Positions 1-9,026 of a stretch of 64,000 bases of DNA are shown piece by piece (the stretch's first letter is position 1; each line of letters starts with the position of its first letter). A model generated the notes under the pieces. It was given only the letters and a program-made list of their open reading frames with translations. It searched no databases and was not told where the DNA came from. The stretch is from Nematostella vectensis (Eukaryota; Cnidaria; Anthozoa; Actiniaria; Edwardsiidae), in assembly GCF_932526225.1 (NCBI RefSeq), contig NC_064038.1, forward strand, positions 17,409,075 through 17,473,074. Reading direction: 5' to 3'. A program made the position numbers and the translations under genes.

Positions 1-149
1 TTCGTTAATATGGCTAATCAATTATTGTTGGCACTCCATTATATTCCAACAAGGCACCATTTTTTTTATATATAAATCTCAAGAATTTCGTTGATTTCTT
101 GGTTATTTTTATTATAGGCTTGTTATTTTCTTTTAAATCTATGATATAT

Positions 150-1612
150 AATCATGACCTAACCCTTAAATTTATGCCATAATACTCATGACCTAGCCCT
201 TAAATTTATGCCATAATACTCATGACCTAGCCCTTAAATTTACGCCATAATACTCATGACCTAACCCTTAAATGTATGCCATAATACTCATGACCTAGCC
301 CTTAAATTCATGCCATAATACTCATCACCTAACCATTAAATTTATGCCATAATACTTATCACCTAACCCTTAAATGTATGCCATAATACTCATGACCTAG
401 CCCTTAAATTTATGCCATAATACTCATGACCTAGCCCTTAAATTTATGCCATAATACTCATGACCTAACCCTTAAATTTATGCCATAATACTCATGACCT
501 AACCCTTAAATTTATGCCATAATACTCATGACCTAACCCTTAAATTTATGCCATAATACTCATGACCTAGCCCTTAAATTTATGCCATAATACTCATGAC
601 CTAACCCTTAAATTTATGCCATAATACTCATGACCTAACCCCTAAATTTTTTGCCATAATACTCGTGACCTAACCCTTAAATTTATGCCATAATACTCAT
701 GACCTAGCCCTTAAATTCATGCCATAATACTCGTGACCTAACCCTTAAATTTATGCCATAATACTCATGACCTAACCCTTAAATTCATGCCATAATACTC
801 ATGACCTAACCCTTAAATTTATGCCATAATACTCATGACCTAGCCGTCAAATTTACGCCATAATACTCGTGACCTAACACTTAAATTTATGCCATAATAC
901 TCATGACCTAGCCCTTAAATTTATGCCATAATACTCATGACCTAACCCTTAAATTCATGCCATAATACTCATGACCTAGCCCTTAAATTCATGCCATAAT
1001 ACTCATGACCTAACCCTTAAATGTATGCCATAATACTCATGACCTAACTCTTAAATTTATGCCATAATACTCATGACCTAGCCCTTAAATTTATGCCATA
1101 ATACTCATGACCTAGCCCTTAAATTTATGCCATAATACTCATGACCTAGCCCTTAAATTTATGCCATAATACTCATGACCTAACCCTTAAATTTATGCCA
1201 TAATACTCATGACCTAACCCCTAAATTTATGCCATAATACTCGTGACCTAACCCTTAAATTTATGCCATAATACTCATGACCTAACCCTTTAATTTATGC
1301 CATAATACTCATGACCTAGCCCTTAAATTCATGCCATAATACTCGTGACCTAACCCTTAAATTTATGCCATAATACTCATGACCTAACCCTTAAATTTAT
1401 GCCATAATATTCATGAGCTAGCCCTTAAATTCATGCCATAATACTCATGACCTAGCCGTCAAATTTACGCCATAATACTCGTGACCTAACCCTTAAATTT
1501 ATGCCATAATACTCGTGACCTAACCCTTAAATTTATGCCATAATACTCATGACCTAGCCCTTAAATGTATTCCATAATACTCGTGAACTAACCCATAAAT
1601 TTATGCCATCAA
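150..1612. repeat. 34-bp minisatellite, about 43 copies, telomere-like core
   Basis: A 34-bp unit recurs about 43 times; its core reads CATGACCTAACCCTTAAATT followed by TATGCCATAATACT. Register is almost perfect. The commonest variation is CCTAACCC versus CCTAGCCC, with CATGACC/CGTGACC and TTTATG/TTCATG as secondary variants. The motif CCTAACCCT matches nine bases of the metazoan telomere complement (CCCTAA)n, but the unit is not telomeric DNA. Degenerate edge copies near 137-170 and at 1775-1848 have a related but different form (CTATGATAAATACTC), probably an older version of the unit. No coding potential. Confidence 0.95.
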
Positions 1613-1774
1613 TCGTAAAGAGACAAAAGAACAATTAGAATCCGCGCTATTTAACAGGCCATCTGCTTTAAATTGTCAGGCACATCCTCAAAGAAACTTC
1701 CAATAATCACACTGCTTTTTAAGATTTTGAGATATTTTTCGCGTTTTCCATTAAAAATAATCGGAGATTGTTAC

Positions 1775-1850
1775 GTAATCTATGATAAATACTCGTGACC
1801 CAGCCCTATAATCTATGATAAATACTCATGACCTAGCCCTTTGGTCTATG
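1775..1850. repeat. Diverged outlying copies of the 34-bp unit
   Basis: Two units reading CTATGATAAATACTCGTGAC and CTATGATAAATACTCATGAC, each followed by CCAGCCC or CTAGCCC, lie about 165 bp beyond the end of the main array. They match the degenerate left edge of that array better than its centre, as expected if array centres homogenise and edges keep older forms. Confidence 0.8.
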
Positions 1851-2328
1851 TTATACTACATGTTACTACATCTTTTTCTTGAATTTTATTGATTAAGATT
1901 TTTTCGGAGTAGTTGCTTGCCAGTTCCTTTTATTTCTTTTATGATAAAAAAACTGAATTGGTTGAGAGCCGGGGTCTCTTGGAGGGAAGACTGTTCAATA
2001 CTATATCGTTCTGTCCGGGATTCCTGTGGCTAGCCGCGAGGCGAGAGGGCCTGGGAAAAGCCAACACAGAGAATATAAAGATAGTTTCCTGTGACGTCAT
2101 AGCTCTTACCAACCACAGGAAATCCGACTAGGGACTAGGTTTCTCACGGATAATGAAATGCTGGATTCTTGAGCATGAGTTCGGGTCATATGAGAAGAGT
2201 TTTAATCGATGTGTTGAAATGTTTTTGTTTCAGTCGAATAAGTTCGTGCGTGTTACCGCCTCGATCGCATTTTTCTGCCAAACGATTATAAAGCCTCGAG
2301 CGGAGGGTGAGGAGTTAAGCAGAGACCA
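1851..2328. other. Unassigned spacer with two short open frames
   Basis: Between the 34-bp and 41-bp arrays lies about 480 bp of non-repetitive DNA with open frames of 72 and 85 codons on the + strand (1913-2131 and 2153-2410, the second running into the 41-bp array). Neither shows a recognisable domain, signal peptide or splice context. A perfect CRE-like octamer TGACGTCA sits at 2092-2099. I cannot support a gene here. Confidence 0.4.
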
Positions 2329-2937
2329 TATCTCGTGCAAGATTACCTACAGTGCAAACGGTAAGATAGCATCTCGTGCAAGATTACCTACAGTGCGAAC
2401 GTTAAGATAGCATCTCGTGCAAGATTACCTACAGTGCAAACGGTAGGATAGCATCTCGTGCAAGATTACCTACAGTGCAAACGGTAGGATAGCATCTCGT
2501 GCAAGATTACCTACAGTGCGAACGTTAAGATAGCATCTCGTGCAAGAAAATCTACAGTGCGAACGTTAAGATAGCATCTCGTGCAAGAAAATCTACAGTG
2601 CGAACGTTAAGATAGCTTCTCGTGCAAGATAATCTACAGTGCGAACGTTAAGATAGCATCTCGTGCAAGATAATCTACAGTGCAAACGGTAACATATCAT
2701 CTCGTGCAAGATAATCTACAGTGCGAACGGTAAGATGTCATCTCATTCAAGGTAATCTACAGTGCGAACGGTAAGATATCATCTCGTGCAAGGTAATCTA
2801 CAGTGGGAACGGTAAGATCTTTATCATCTCGTTCAAGATAACCTACAGTGCGAACGGTAAGATCTTTATCATCTCGTGCAAGATAACCTACAGTGCGAAC
2901 GGAAACATATTTATTATTCCTGCAAGATAATCTACAC
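2329..2937. repeat. 41-bp minisatellite, about 14-15 copies
   Basis: The unit reads ATCTCGTGCAAGATTACCTA then CAGTGCGAACGGTAAGATAGC. The first units are 41 bp; later ones gain 3-6 bp (GATCTTTATC in place of GATAGC). Variation is graded: GATTACC in early units, GAAAATC or GATAATC in later ones. Non-coding. Confidence 0.93.
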
Positions 2938-2975
2938 CTAGCATAAAATTACCGATGAATAATTACTGTTTTTAA

Positions 2976-3290
2976 ATCCTGGCCACGCCCTTGCAAACCC
3001 TGGCCACACCCTTGCAAACCCTGGCCACGCCCTAGTGAACTCTGACCACACCCTAGCAAACCCTGGCCACGCCCTAGTAAACCCTGGCCACGCCCTAGTA
3101 AATCCTGGTCACTCCCTAGTAAACCCTGGCCACACCTTAGCAAACCTTGACCATGCCCTAGAAAACTCTGGCCATGCCCTAGTATACCCTGGCCACACCC
3201 TAGTAAACCCTGGACACGCCCTGGTAAACCCTGGCCACACCCTGATAAACCCTGGCCACGCCCCAGTTTACTCTGGCCACGCCCTAACTT
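2976..3290. repeat. 21-bp minisatellite, left array (about 15 copies)
   Basis: The unit is CCCTGGCCACGCCCTAGTAAA, 21 bp, with variants CACACC, CTAGCAAA, CTAGTATA. Because 21 is a multiple of three, both strands stay open and give low-complexity frames (122 codons on -, 104 on +); these are by-products of the repeat. The same unit in the same orientation forms a second array at 5205-5512. Confidence 0.93.
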
Positions 3291-3700
3291 TTGAGCAACT
3301 TTTAGGATTTGCGGCAACTTTTCCTTTTCCGGGCATCTTTTTAAAATGAGAGCAACTATGCTGGGTTTTTTTCGGTTTTTAGGGATATATTCACCTCAAA
3401 TGTGCGTCTTACCTCATTCATAAATCTGGTAATCATTTATGGTCATTGGTCAATCTGTTTGACGAGCATGCAGTTTTGATGGTCAGCGATCTTCACTATT
3501 ATTATTCAATTTGGTTATTCAAAATGGCGGTATCCTCGAGTGCAGTGACGATGAACTTATTATAGAATCCAACCCTCTAACAATAGCTGGAACAGCTGGA
3601 GCTAAGCTAAGCTAAATACACCTCAGAAAGCAACAATTTCTCGAGAAAGAGAACACCCAGACAACCTTACTGGGAAGAAGACTGTCCGTGGAACGTGAGG
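3291..3700. other. Non-coding flank between left 21-bp array and hAT relic
   Basis: The first part (3291-3360) holds phrases such as GAGCAACTTTTAGG and GCGGCAACTTTTCC. The same style of sequence (GGCAACTTTTGC, TGTGGCAACTTTG) recurs at 5085-5140 beside the right 21-bp array. The rest is non-repetitive. I looked for hAT-type short terminal inverted repeats and 8-bp target duplications here and found none I can defend. Confidence 0.4.
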
Positions 3701-4835
3701 GCCTGGAGTGCCGACTTTGCAGAGAGTTAAGGAATTCCAAAATGAACATTTGGTTGCTCAATCTGGAAAACTTAGGTGCGAAGCCTGTAAAGAGACGTTA
3801 TCAAAGAAAACGAGCTCTCTGAAAAAGCATGTTACTTCGCAAAAGCATCTAAGGTCTAAAGCTACTCTTGAGAAGGACCAAGCGAAGGATCAGATCATTA
3901 AGAAACTTTTGTCCAAACATAGCACCATTCAAGGTTCCACTCTTCCAGAGAAAAGGCGCCTCTATCGCTACGAGCTGGTAGAGATAATGCTCAAAGCTGA
4001 GATTCCTCTTGCAAAAGTTGATTTTCTTAGACCTTTCCTTGAAAAGTATGGCCATCGATTGACCACTCGGTCCCATCTGTCAGAGTTCATCCCTTTAATA
4101 TCAGCTGGAGGTGTTCGATGATCCTTAGGCTACACGTGACCTAGAAATGGAGTTGGCTGCTTTGGCTGATGCAGGCAAGAATTTCGTTTCTGCCACCTAT
4201 TATCTAGAAGGAGATGGGCCCCTTGTATTTTCTTGTTATGAGCGCCGTCTACAGTAGCCCATGCTATTGCAATTGAGGCATACCAGAATGTTGAGGCCAA
4301 AGCAAAGCAGCATACAAATGATGATCCTGGTATCTACAACAAGCTGGTTGCAAAGGCAAAGGCCTGCATTGCTCCATGTTTTCAATATTTTCAAAGGAAA
4401 TTTAGTGTAGAATTCTGTTCTACTGTGCATGCCTTCAAGGCAGCACGCTAGTGTTGCCCTGAGAAGGTACAGGAACTGCACCCAAATGCAGCATCTGTAG
4501 AGGAGCTACAGGAGTTTGGATTTTTCTCCAATGATGAGGTTGCTTCTCTGGTTGAAGAGTTACCAAGCTACTTGGCCGCTGCAGATGGAGTAGTTTGCAC
4601 CACAGAGGAAGAGGAAGTATCTTGGTGGGCAGATCATGTCTTCCTAACTGGTCAGCGGCTACGAAGAAGATCTTACTCATCCAACCAAGCTCGGCAGCAG
4701 CAGAGAGAGTATTCAGTCTCCTACAAAATGTTTTAGCCGACAGCAGGGCAGTGCACTAGAGAAAACACTTAAAGTGTCTGTGATGCTCAGATATAATGGC
4801 AACAAGGGAGTGTTGCCTCACTAGCCTGCATGTGC
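3700..4835 (+). pseudogene. Decayed hAT-family transposase with BED-like zinc finger
   Basis: This is a relic of a cut-and-paste DNA transposase. The opening frame (3708-4121, 137 codons) contains a BED/C2H2-like finger: CEAC, then about 20 residues on, a His-x5-His pair in HVTSQKH. After a stop and a frame change the reading continues through 4140-4450, stops, and resumes. Near 4682-4735 it contains QPSSAAAERVFSLL, the signature of the hAT C-terminal dimerisation region, followed after a stop and +1 shift by LEKTLKVSVMLRYN, the usual end of that region. The catalytic middle is largely missing and there are several stops and frameshifts, so it is dead. The family call rests on the C-terminal signature. 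Confidence 0.75.
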
Positions 4836-4839
4836 TTTG

Positions 4840-5204
4840 GCTATAAGCCATGTTGTTATAAAACTCCTCTGTTATAAAAGCCTCTTTTATTGCATCATAA
4901 TTTATATACATATTACATTGCATGTTACATATTTACATTAAATTTCCAGTCAATGTTTTTTTATGTTGAAAAGAATTGTTAAGCAGCATTCTGTCAGCAA
5001 CTTTGAAAAATGTAGTAAATTTGTTGGCAAATTTTTACACTTGGGACAATTTTTCGATAATTCTTATTCCATTTTTTGAGCATCTTTTTGGCAACTTTTG
5101 CAAATTTGTGGCAACTTTGTGGCAACTTTTGCAATTTTTGGTGCGTATTTTTGGTATTTTTGGGGCATCTTTTTAAGAAATTTGGAGCATCTTTGGGACA
5201 GCCT
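4840..5204. other. AT-rich non-coding flank between hAT relic and right 21-bp array
   Basis: T-rich sequence with repeated phrases such as GGCAACTTTTGC and GGGGCATCTTTTTAAG. It resembles the flank inside the left 21-bp array (3291-3360). Overlapping short open frames here are low complexity and lead straight into the minisatellite. No gene supported. Confidence 0.4.
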
Positions 5205-5512
5205 TACCCTAGTATACCCTGGCCATGCCCTAGTAAACCCTGGCCACACTCTAGTAAACCCTGGACACTCCCTGGTAAACCCTGGCCACACCCTAGCAAA
5301 CCCTGGTCACGCCCTAGTATACCTTGGCCACGCCCTAGTATAGCCTGGCCATGCCCTAGTAAACCCTGGCCACACCCTAGTAAACCCTGGACATGCCCCG
5401 GTAAACCCTGGCGACACCCTAGTAAACCCTGGCCACGCCCTAGTATACCCTGGCCACGCCCTAGTAAACCCTGGCCACGCCCTAGTAAACCCTGGCCAGG
5501 CCCTTGTCTAAC
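5205..5512. repeat. 21-bp minisatellite, right array (about 14-15 copies)
   Basis: Same unit as at 2976-3290 (CCCTGGCCACGCCCTAGTAAA), same orientation, with a higher share of the CTAGTATA variant. The two arrays enclose about 1.9 kb that includes the hAT relic. Multi-frame open stretches across it (153, 103 and 81 codons) are by-products of the 21-bp period. Confidence 0.93.
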
Positions 5513-7205
5513 CACTGATTCATTGTTCTGCAGTTAACCCTGGCGGGTGGGCGCCGCCGTCTGTTGTACGGGCGCTCTCCAAGCGTGAATACCCCAAATT
5601 TCTCAGAAAGATATCCTCGCTTTGTCAAGTGGCTTATGAAGGCAAAGAGGTGACACTGTAGCTGTAAATATCACAAAGTGAATAGATGGTTACGAAAGTC
5701 TTGGTTCAGGAAATGTGTTTAGGCCGGTTGAAGCTTAAGGATAAGCTCGCTATATATTCTGAGGCCCCCCACCGCGGGGCCTCAGAAGAGATTAATTGAT
5801 TAATGCGGAAAAGATGGCACCAAGCTTTAACATCCTTGGTAAATGAATTTCAATTTAGTAAATAAGTCATTTAAGTTTGTTTTTATTAAGGAAACAATAA
5901 CGGCTGACTAGGCCTGTTTAACACGTATCCCAAGCGAACAGTTGTTAACGACTCTGTACGCACTTAGTTCATGACAATACAATTAACGCTTGCTACGCAG
6001 ATTGTATCCCGTGCTACCCCGACCACATCTTATAAACGCTTGTACAAAATGTATTTTTATCTTAAAAAGTGTTTTGGTCCACTTTACTGTGATGTCAGGC
6101 GTTGTGTCATTTTTTTTGTTATCATAATTATAAATTGTAAGAACGCTTTTACAAATATAGCATGTTACAAACCGACGATACCAGATATATAAAAAAAAAC
6201 ACGCTATCAGAGATATCAAATAACCCACCATACCAGATATATAAAATAACCCACCATACCTGATCGGGACTCCTCAGTGTATGCTGTTCGTCTGTACTCA
6301 ATGAGCTCCAGACTCCCCATACTTTGAAGCACATTCAACTTTCGTGTAATCGCACCTAAACCCCCATCCCAAAGAATAGTAATATATAAAGGAGTCTCGC
6401 TTATTTTGTTTTGAATTGTTAAGTTTGTACATGATTTGCAATGATCTCTTCTCTCTTGTAAATACTTGCAAAATTCGAATTTTCGCATATTTTCCAACCA
6501 TGAAAATCTAGTGTATATATATGAACGGTATTTTTCAAAAAAGAAGGCGACAGAAAAATTATGTCATACCAGAAGCTCAATTGCTTGACAATTGTTTGAA
6601 TTATTTGAATAAAATGTTGATTGATTGCTTAAATGTGTGCTCATCTGGCGTAACTAGAGACTTGAACCTCTCCCTCCCTTCCAAGGGGCAATTCCTGGGG
6701 GGGGGGGAGTGAGGGTATATTAAACATATGGCGGGAGGTAAAAAAAAGTGGAATGATTTTTTAATAAAACATTTTTAAACATGTTTAGAACATTTCAATC
6801 TAAGGAGGGGCGGACAACTGGCCCCTGGATCCCCCTGTACATTACTGCCACACCACAACTGCAAGGCACTAGGAGGGCACGACCAAGACTAGATGTTTTT
6901 TCATGCTTGAAGATTTTTATCGGAACAAGTTTGGCTCGTTTGCTTAGCATTGCTCTGTGCAGTGTTTCCACGCCTTTTTGCCAAGGATTGGTTTTATTTA
7001 TTTTTTAATTTTTGGAGGGTTTCCAGACCCGTTTAGGATCACATTACGAAAGCCGAGAAGGGCCACTTCATACTTTCTTTCTCTCAAAACGTTGACTATT
7101 TTGTTAGGTGTTTGCTCAAGTAAACTCCAAAAGCTTTGGAATTTGGACAAAATTCCAGGTTAAGAATTGCTTTTGACCACACCCAAATTGCTATCTCTTG
7201 GGGTT
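5513..7205. other. Intergenic stretch with a hairpin and small repeats
   Basis: About 1.7 kb without a supported gene. It holds a perfect 12-bp hairpin (5757-5787), two closely spaced copies of ACCAGATATATAAAA (about 6179-6245) with ATAACCCACCATACC repeats beside them, and an 11-G run at 6697-6707. Open frames of 61-93 codons on both strands show no domain, and several overlap each other on opposite strands. Confidence 0.4.
5757..5787. other. Perfect 12-bp inverted repeat (hairpin)
   Basis: Left arm TTCTGAGGCCCC (5757-5768) and right arm GGGGCCTCAGAA (5776-5787) are exact reverse complements around a 7-nt loop. The stem is GC-rich and lies in AT-rich surroundings. No T-tract or neighbouring gene defines a role. 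Confidence 0.85.
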
Positions 7206-7207
7206 GA

Positions 7208-8418
7208 TTTTGCTCTGTTCCTTGGCCATAACTTGCAGTGTTTAGTATCTGCTAAGTGTGGGGGACACCCCCCCACTAACTTTTCACCAAATCCACCATA
7301 CCCACCACCACCATATCCACCATACCCACCACCACCACCATATCCACCATACCCACCACCACCACCATATCCACCATACCCACCACCACCATATCCACCA
7401 TACCCACCACCACCATATCCACCATACCCACCACCACCATATCCACCATACCCACCACCACCATATCCACCATACCCACCACCACCATATCCACCCCCAC
7501 CAAATCCACCATATCCACCACCACCATATCCACCATACCCACCACCACCATATCCACCACCACCTCATCCACCATACCCACCACCACCATATCCACCACC
7601 ACCATATCCACCATCACCAAATCCACCATATCCACCATACCCACCACCACCAAATCCACCATATCCACCACCACCAAATGCACCAAATCCACCATATCCA
7701 CCACCACCACCATATCCACCACCACCAAATCCACCATATCCACCACCACCAAATCCACCATATCCACCACCACCACCATATCCACCACCACCAAATCCAC
7801 CATATCCACCACCACCAAATCCACCATATCCACCACCACCAAATCCACCATATCCACCACCACCAAATGCACCATATCCACCATCACCAAATGCACCATA
7901 TCCACCACCACCAAATCCACCATATCCACCACCACTATATCCACCACCACCAAATCCACCATATCCACCACCACCAAATGCACCATATCCACCACCACCA
8001 TATCCACCTCCACCAAATCCACCATATCCACCACCACCAAATCCACCATATCCACCACCACCAAATGCACCAAATCCACCACCACCAAATCCACCATATC
8101 CACCACCACCAAATGCACCAAATCCACCATATCCACCACCACCAAATGCACCAAATCCACCATATCCACCACCACCAAATCCACAATTTGCCATAGCCCT
8201 GTGCCTTGGCCATGGTCCTCGCAGTCCTGAGTATCGGCTAAGTGGGGGGCCACGACTCTCCCTAACTTTTCACGAAACCCACCATTTACCAGAGCCTTAT
8301 GCCTTCATCGTGGCACTTACAGGCCCGATTATCTGCTAACTATTGGGGACCACCCCTCCCCCTAACTTTTCAGCATATCTTGGCCATGCTACTTGCAGTG
8401 TAGCCGTGTATCATCAGG
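7208..8418. repeat. Diverged ~75-98 bp repeats, three copies and a partial fourth
   Basis: Copies begin near 7222 (TTGGCCATAACTTGCAGTG), 8206 (TTGGCCATGG), 8304 (CTTCATCGTGG) and 8380 (TTGGCCATGCTACTTGCAGTG). The first three share the order: TTGGCCAT-like start, a TATCTGCTAAGT or TATCGGCTAAGT block, a GGGGGACACC-like tract, and the end CTAACTTTTCA(C/G). The CCA-rich array at 7277-8190 sits between copies 1 and 2, directly after the CTAACTTTTCACCAAATCC end of copy 1. Confidence 0.75.
7277..8190. repeat. CCA-rich minisatellite (21/24-bp units)
   Basis: Units combine CCACCATACCCACCACCAC in the first part with AAATCCACCATATCCACCACC in the second, about 910 bp in all. Strict triplet structure keeps every frame open: Pro/Tyr-rich and His-rich frames on +, Gly/Tyr-rich, Trp-rich and Val/Asp-rich frames on -. 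That pattern is expected of a triplet repeat, not of a gene. The 390-codon + frame has no signal peptide or flanking domain. Confidence 0.93.
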
Positions 8419-8555
8419 CGATTTTAATTTTCAAAAGTTGGAGAGAAAACTTCATAGGGAACGTTGAAGAGGCCTGGATCTCGGACTAGTTGACCACATC
8501 AAGTTGTTAATTTTATGTACTTAATTGATCCATGGTGAGTGAATTACTACTCTGT

Positions 8556-8641
8556 ACCCCACCCTGCGTTTCTCTCTGGACACCCCACCCTGCGTTTCTC
8601 TCTGGACACCCCACCCTGCGTTTCTCTCTGGACACCCCGCT
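8556..8641. repeat. 26-bp direct repeat, three copies plus a partial, upstream of the coiled-coil gene
   Basis: Three head-to-tail copies of a 26-bp unit (ACCCCACCCTGCGTTTCTCT then CTGGAC) at 8556-8581, 8582-8607 and 8608-8633, ending in a partial copy. The tract is 155-240 bp upstream of the start codon at 8796, so it lies in the probable promoter or 5' UTR of that gene. Confidence 0.85.
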
Positions 8642-8795
8642 GTTCATGCTCTCTTGGTCTTGTATCGACCGGCACTCGGCAAAAAATTCATTTCGGGATC
8701 CCTGTTGTTCTCTGCTTTCCCGCCTCGTGTCTTGCGTCGCGCGCGTGGAGGAATCACATGGAGTCACAACATTTAGAAAATCTCCGTCGTGAAAC

Positions 8796-9026
8796 ATGAA
8801 CTCGGGGCACGAATGCTTAGGAGGGAATTGCATCAAAAGCCCTCCCAAACCAACGCGGGTATTAACGTTAGAATCCGGCCTCATTTTCCCGCCACAAATT
8901 GGGACGTCAAATAGTCTACAAGAGACAAGGTTTTCCCTACCGAATCTTGCCGTCGAGGTAGTAGATGGTCAGAAACAGCAAGAAAATGAGATATCAGAAC
9001 TCCAAACTCTGCTAAACAAACTCAAG
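8796..9026 (+). CDS. CCDC122: CCDC122-like gene, coding exon 1
   Basis: Encodes 77 residues: a loosely ordered N-terminus, then the start of the coiled coil (GQKQQENEISELQTLLNKLK). It begins at the only ATG downstream of the in-frame TGA at 8790-8792. A 13-codon upstream frame starting at ATG 8758 overlaps this start codon. The donor at 9027 (AAG|gttccg) is weak but keeps phase 0. Confidence 0.65.

Noticed and set aside
150-1612. CRISPR-like array
   Set aside because: Units are directly adjacent with no unique spacers, and the surrounding genes are eukaryotic.
1913-2410. Two small + strand ORFs (72 and 85 codons)
   Set aside because: No recognisable domain, the second runs into the 41-bp array, and frames of this length are expected by chance.
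3035-5537. Short repeat-coded proteins over the 21-bp arrays (Gly/Gln-rich on -, Pro/Trp- or Asn/His-rich on +)
   Set aside because: 21 bp is a multiple of three, so all frames are open; no domain or start context.
7167-8339. 390-codon Pro/Tyr-rich protein (+) or Gly/Tyr-rich silk-like or shell-matrix protein (-)
   Set aside because: Every frame of both strands stays open because the repeat is made of CCA triplets, and the flanks are non-coding diverged repeats. No signal peptide or non-repetitive domain supports any frame.
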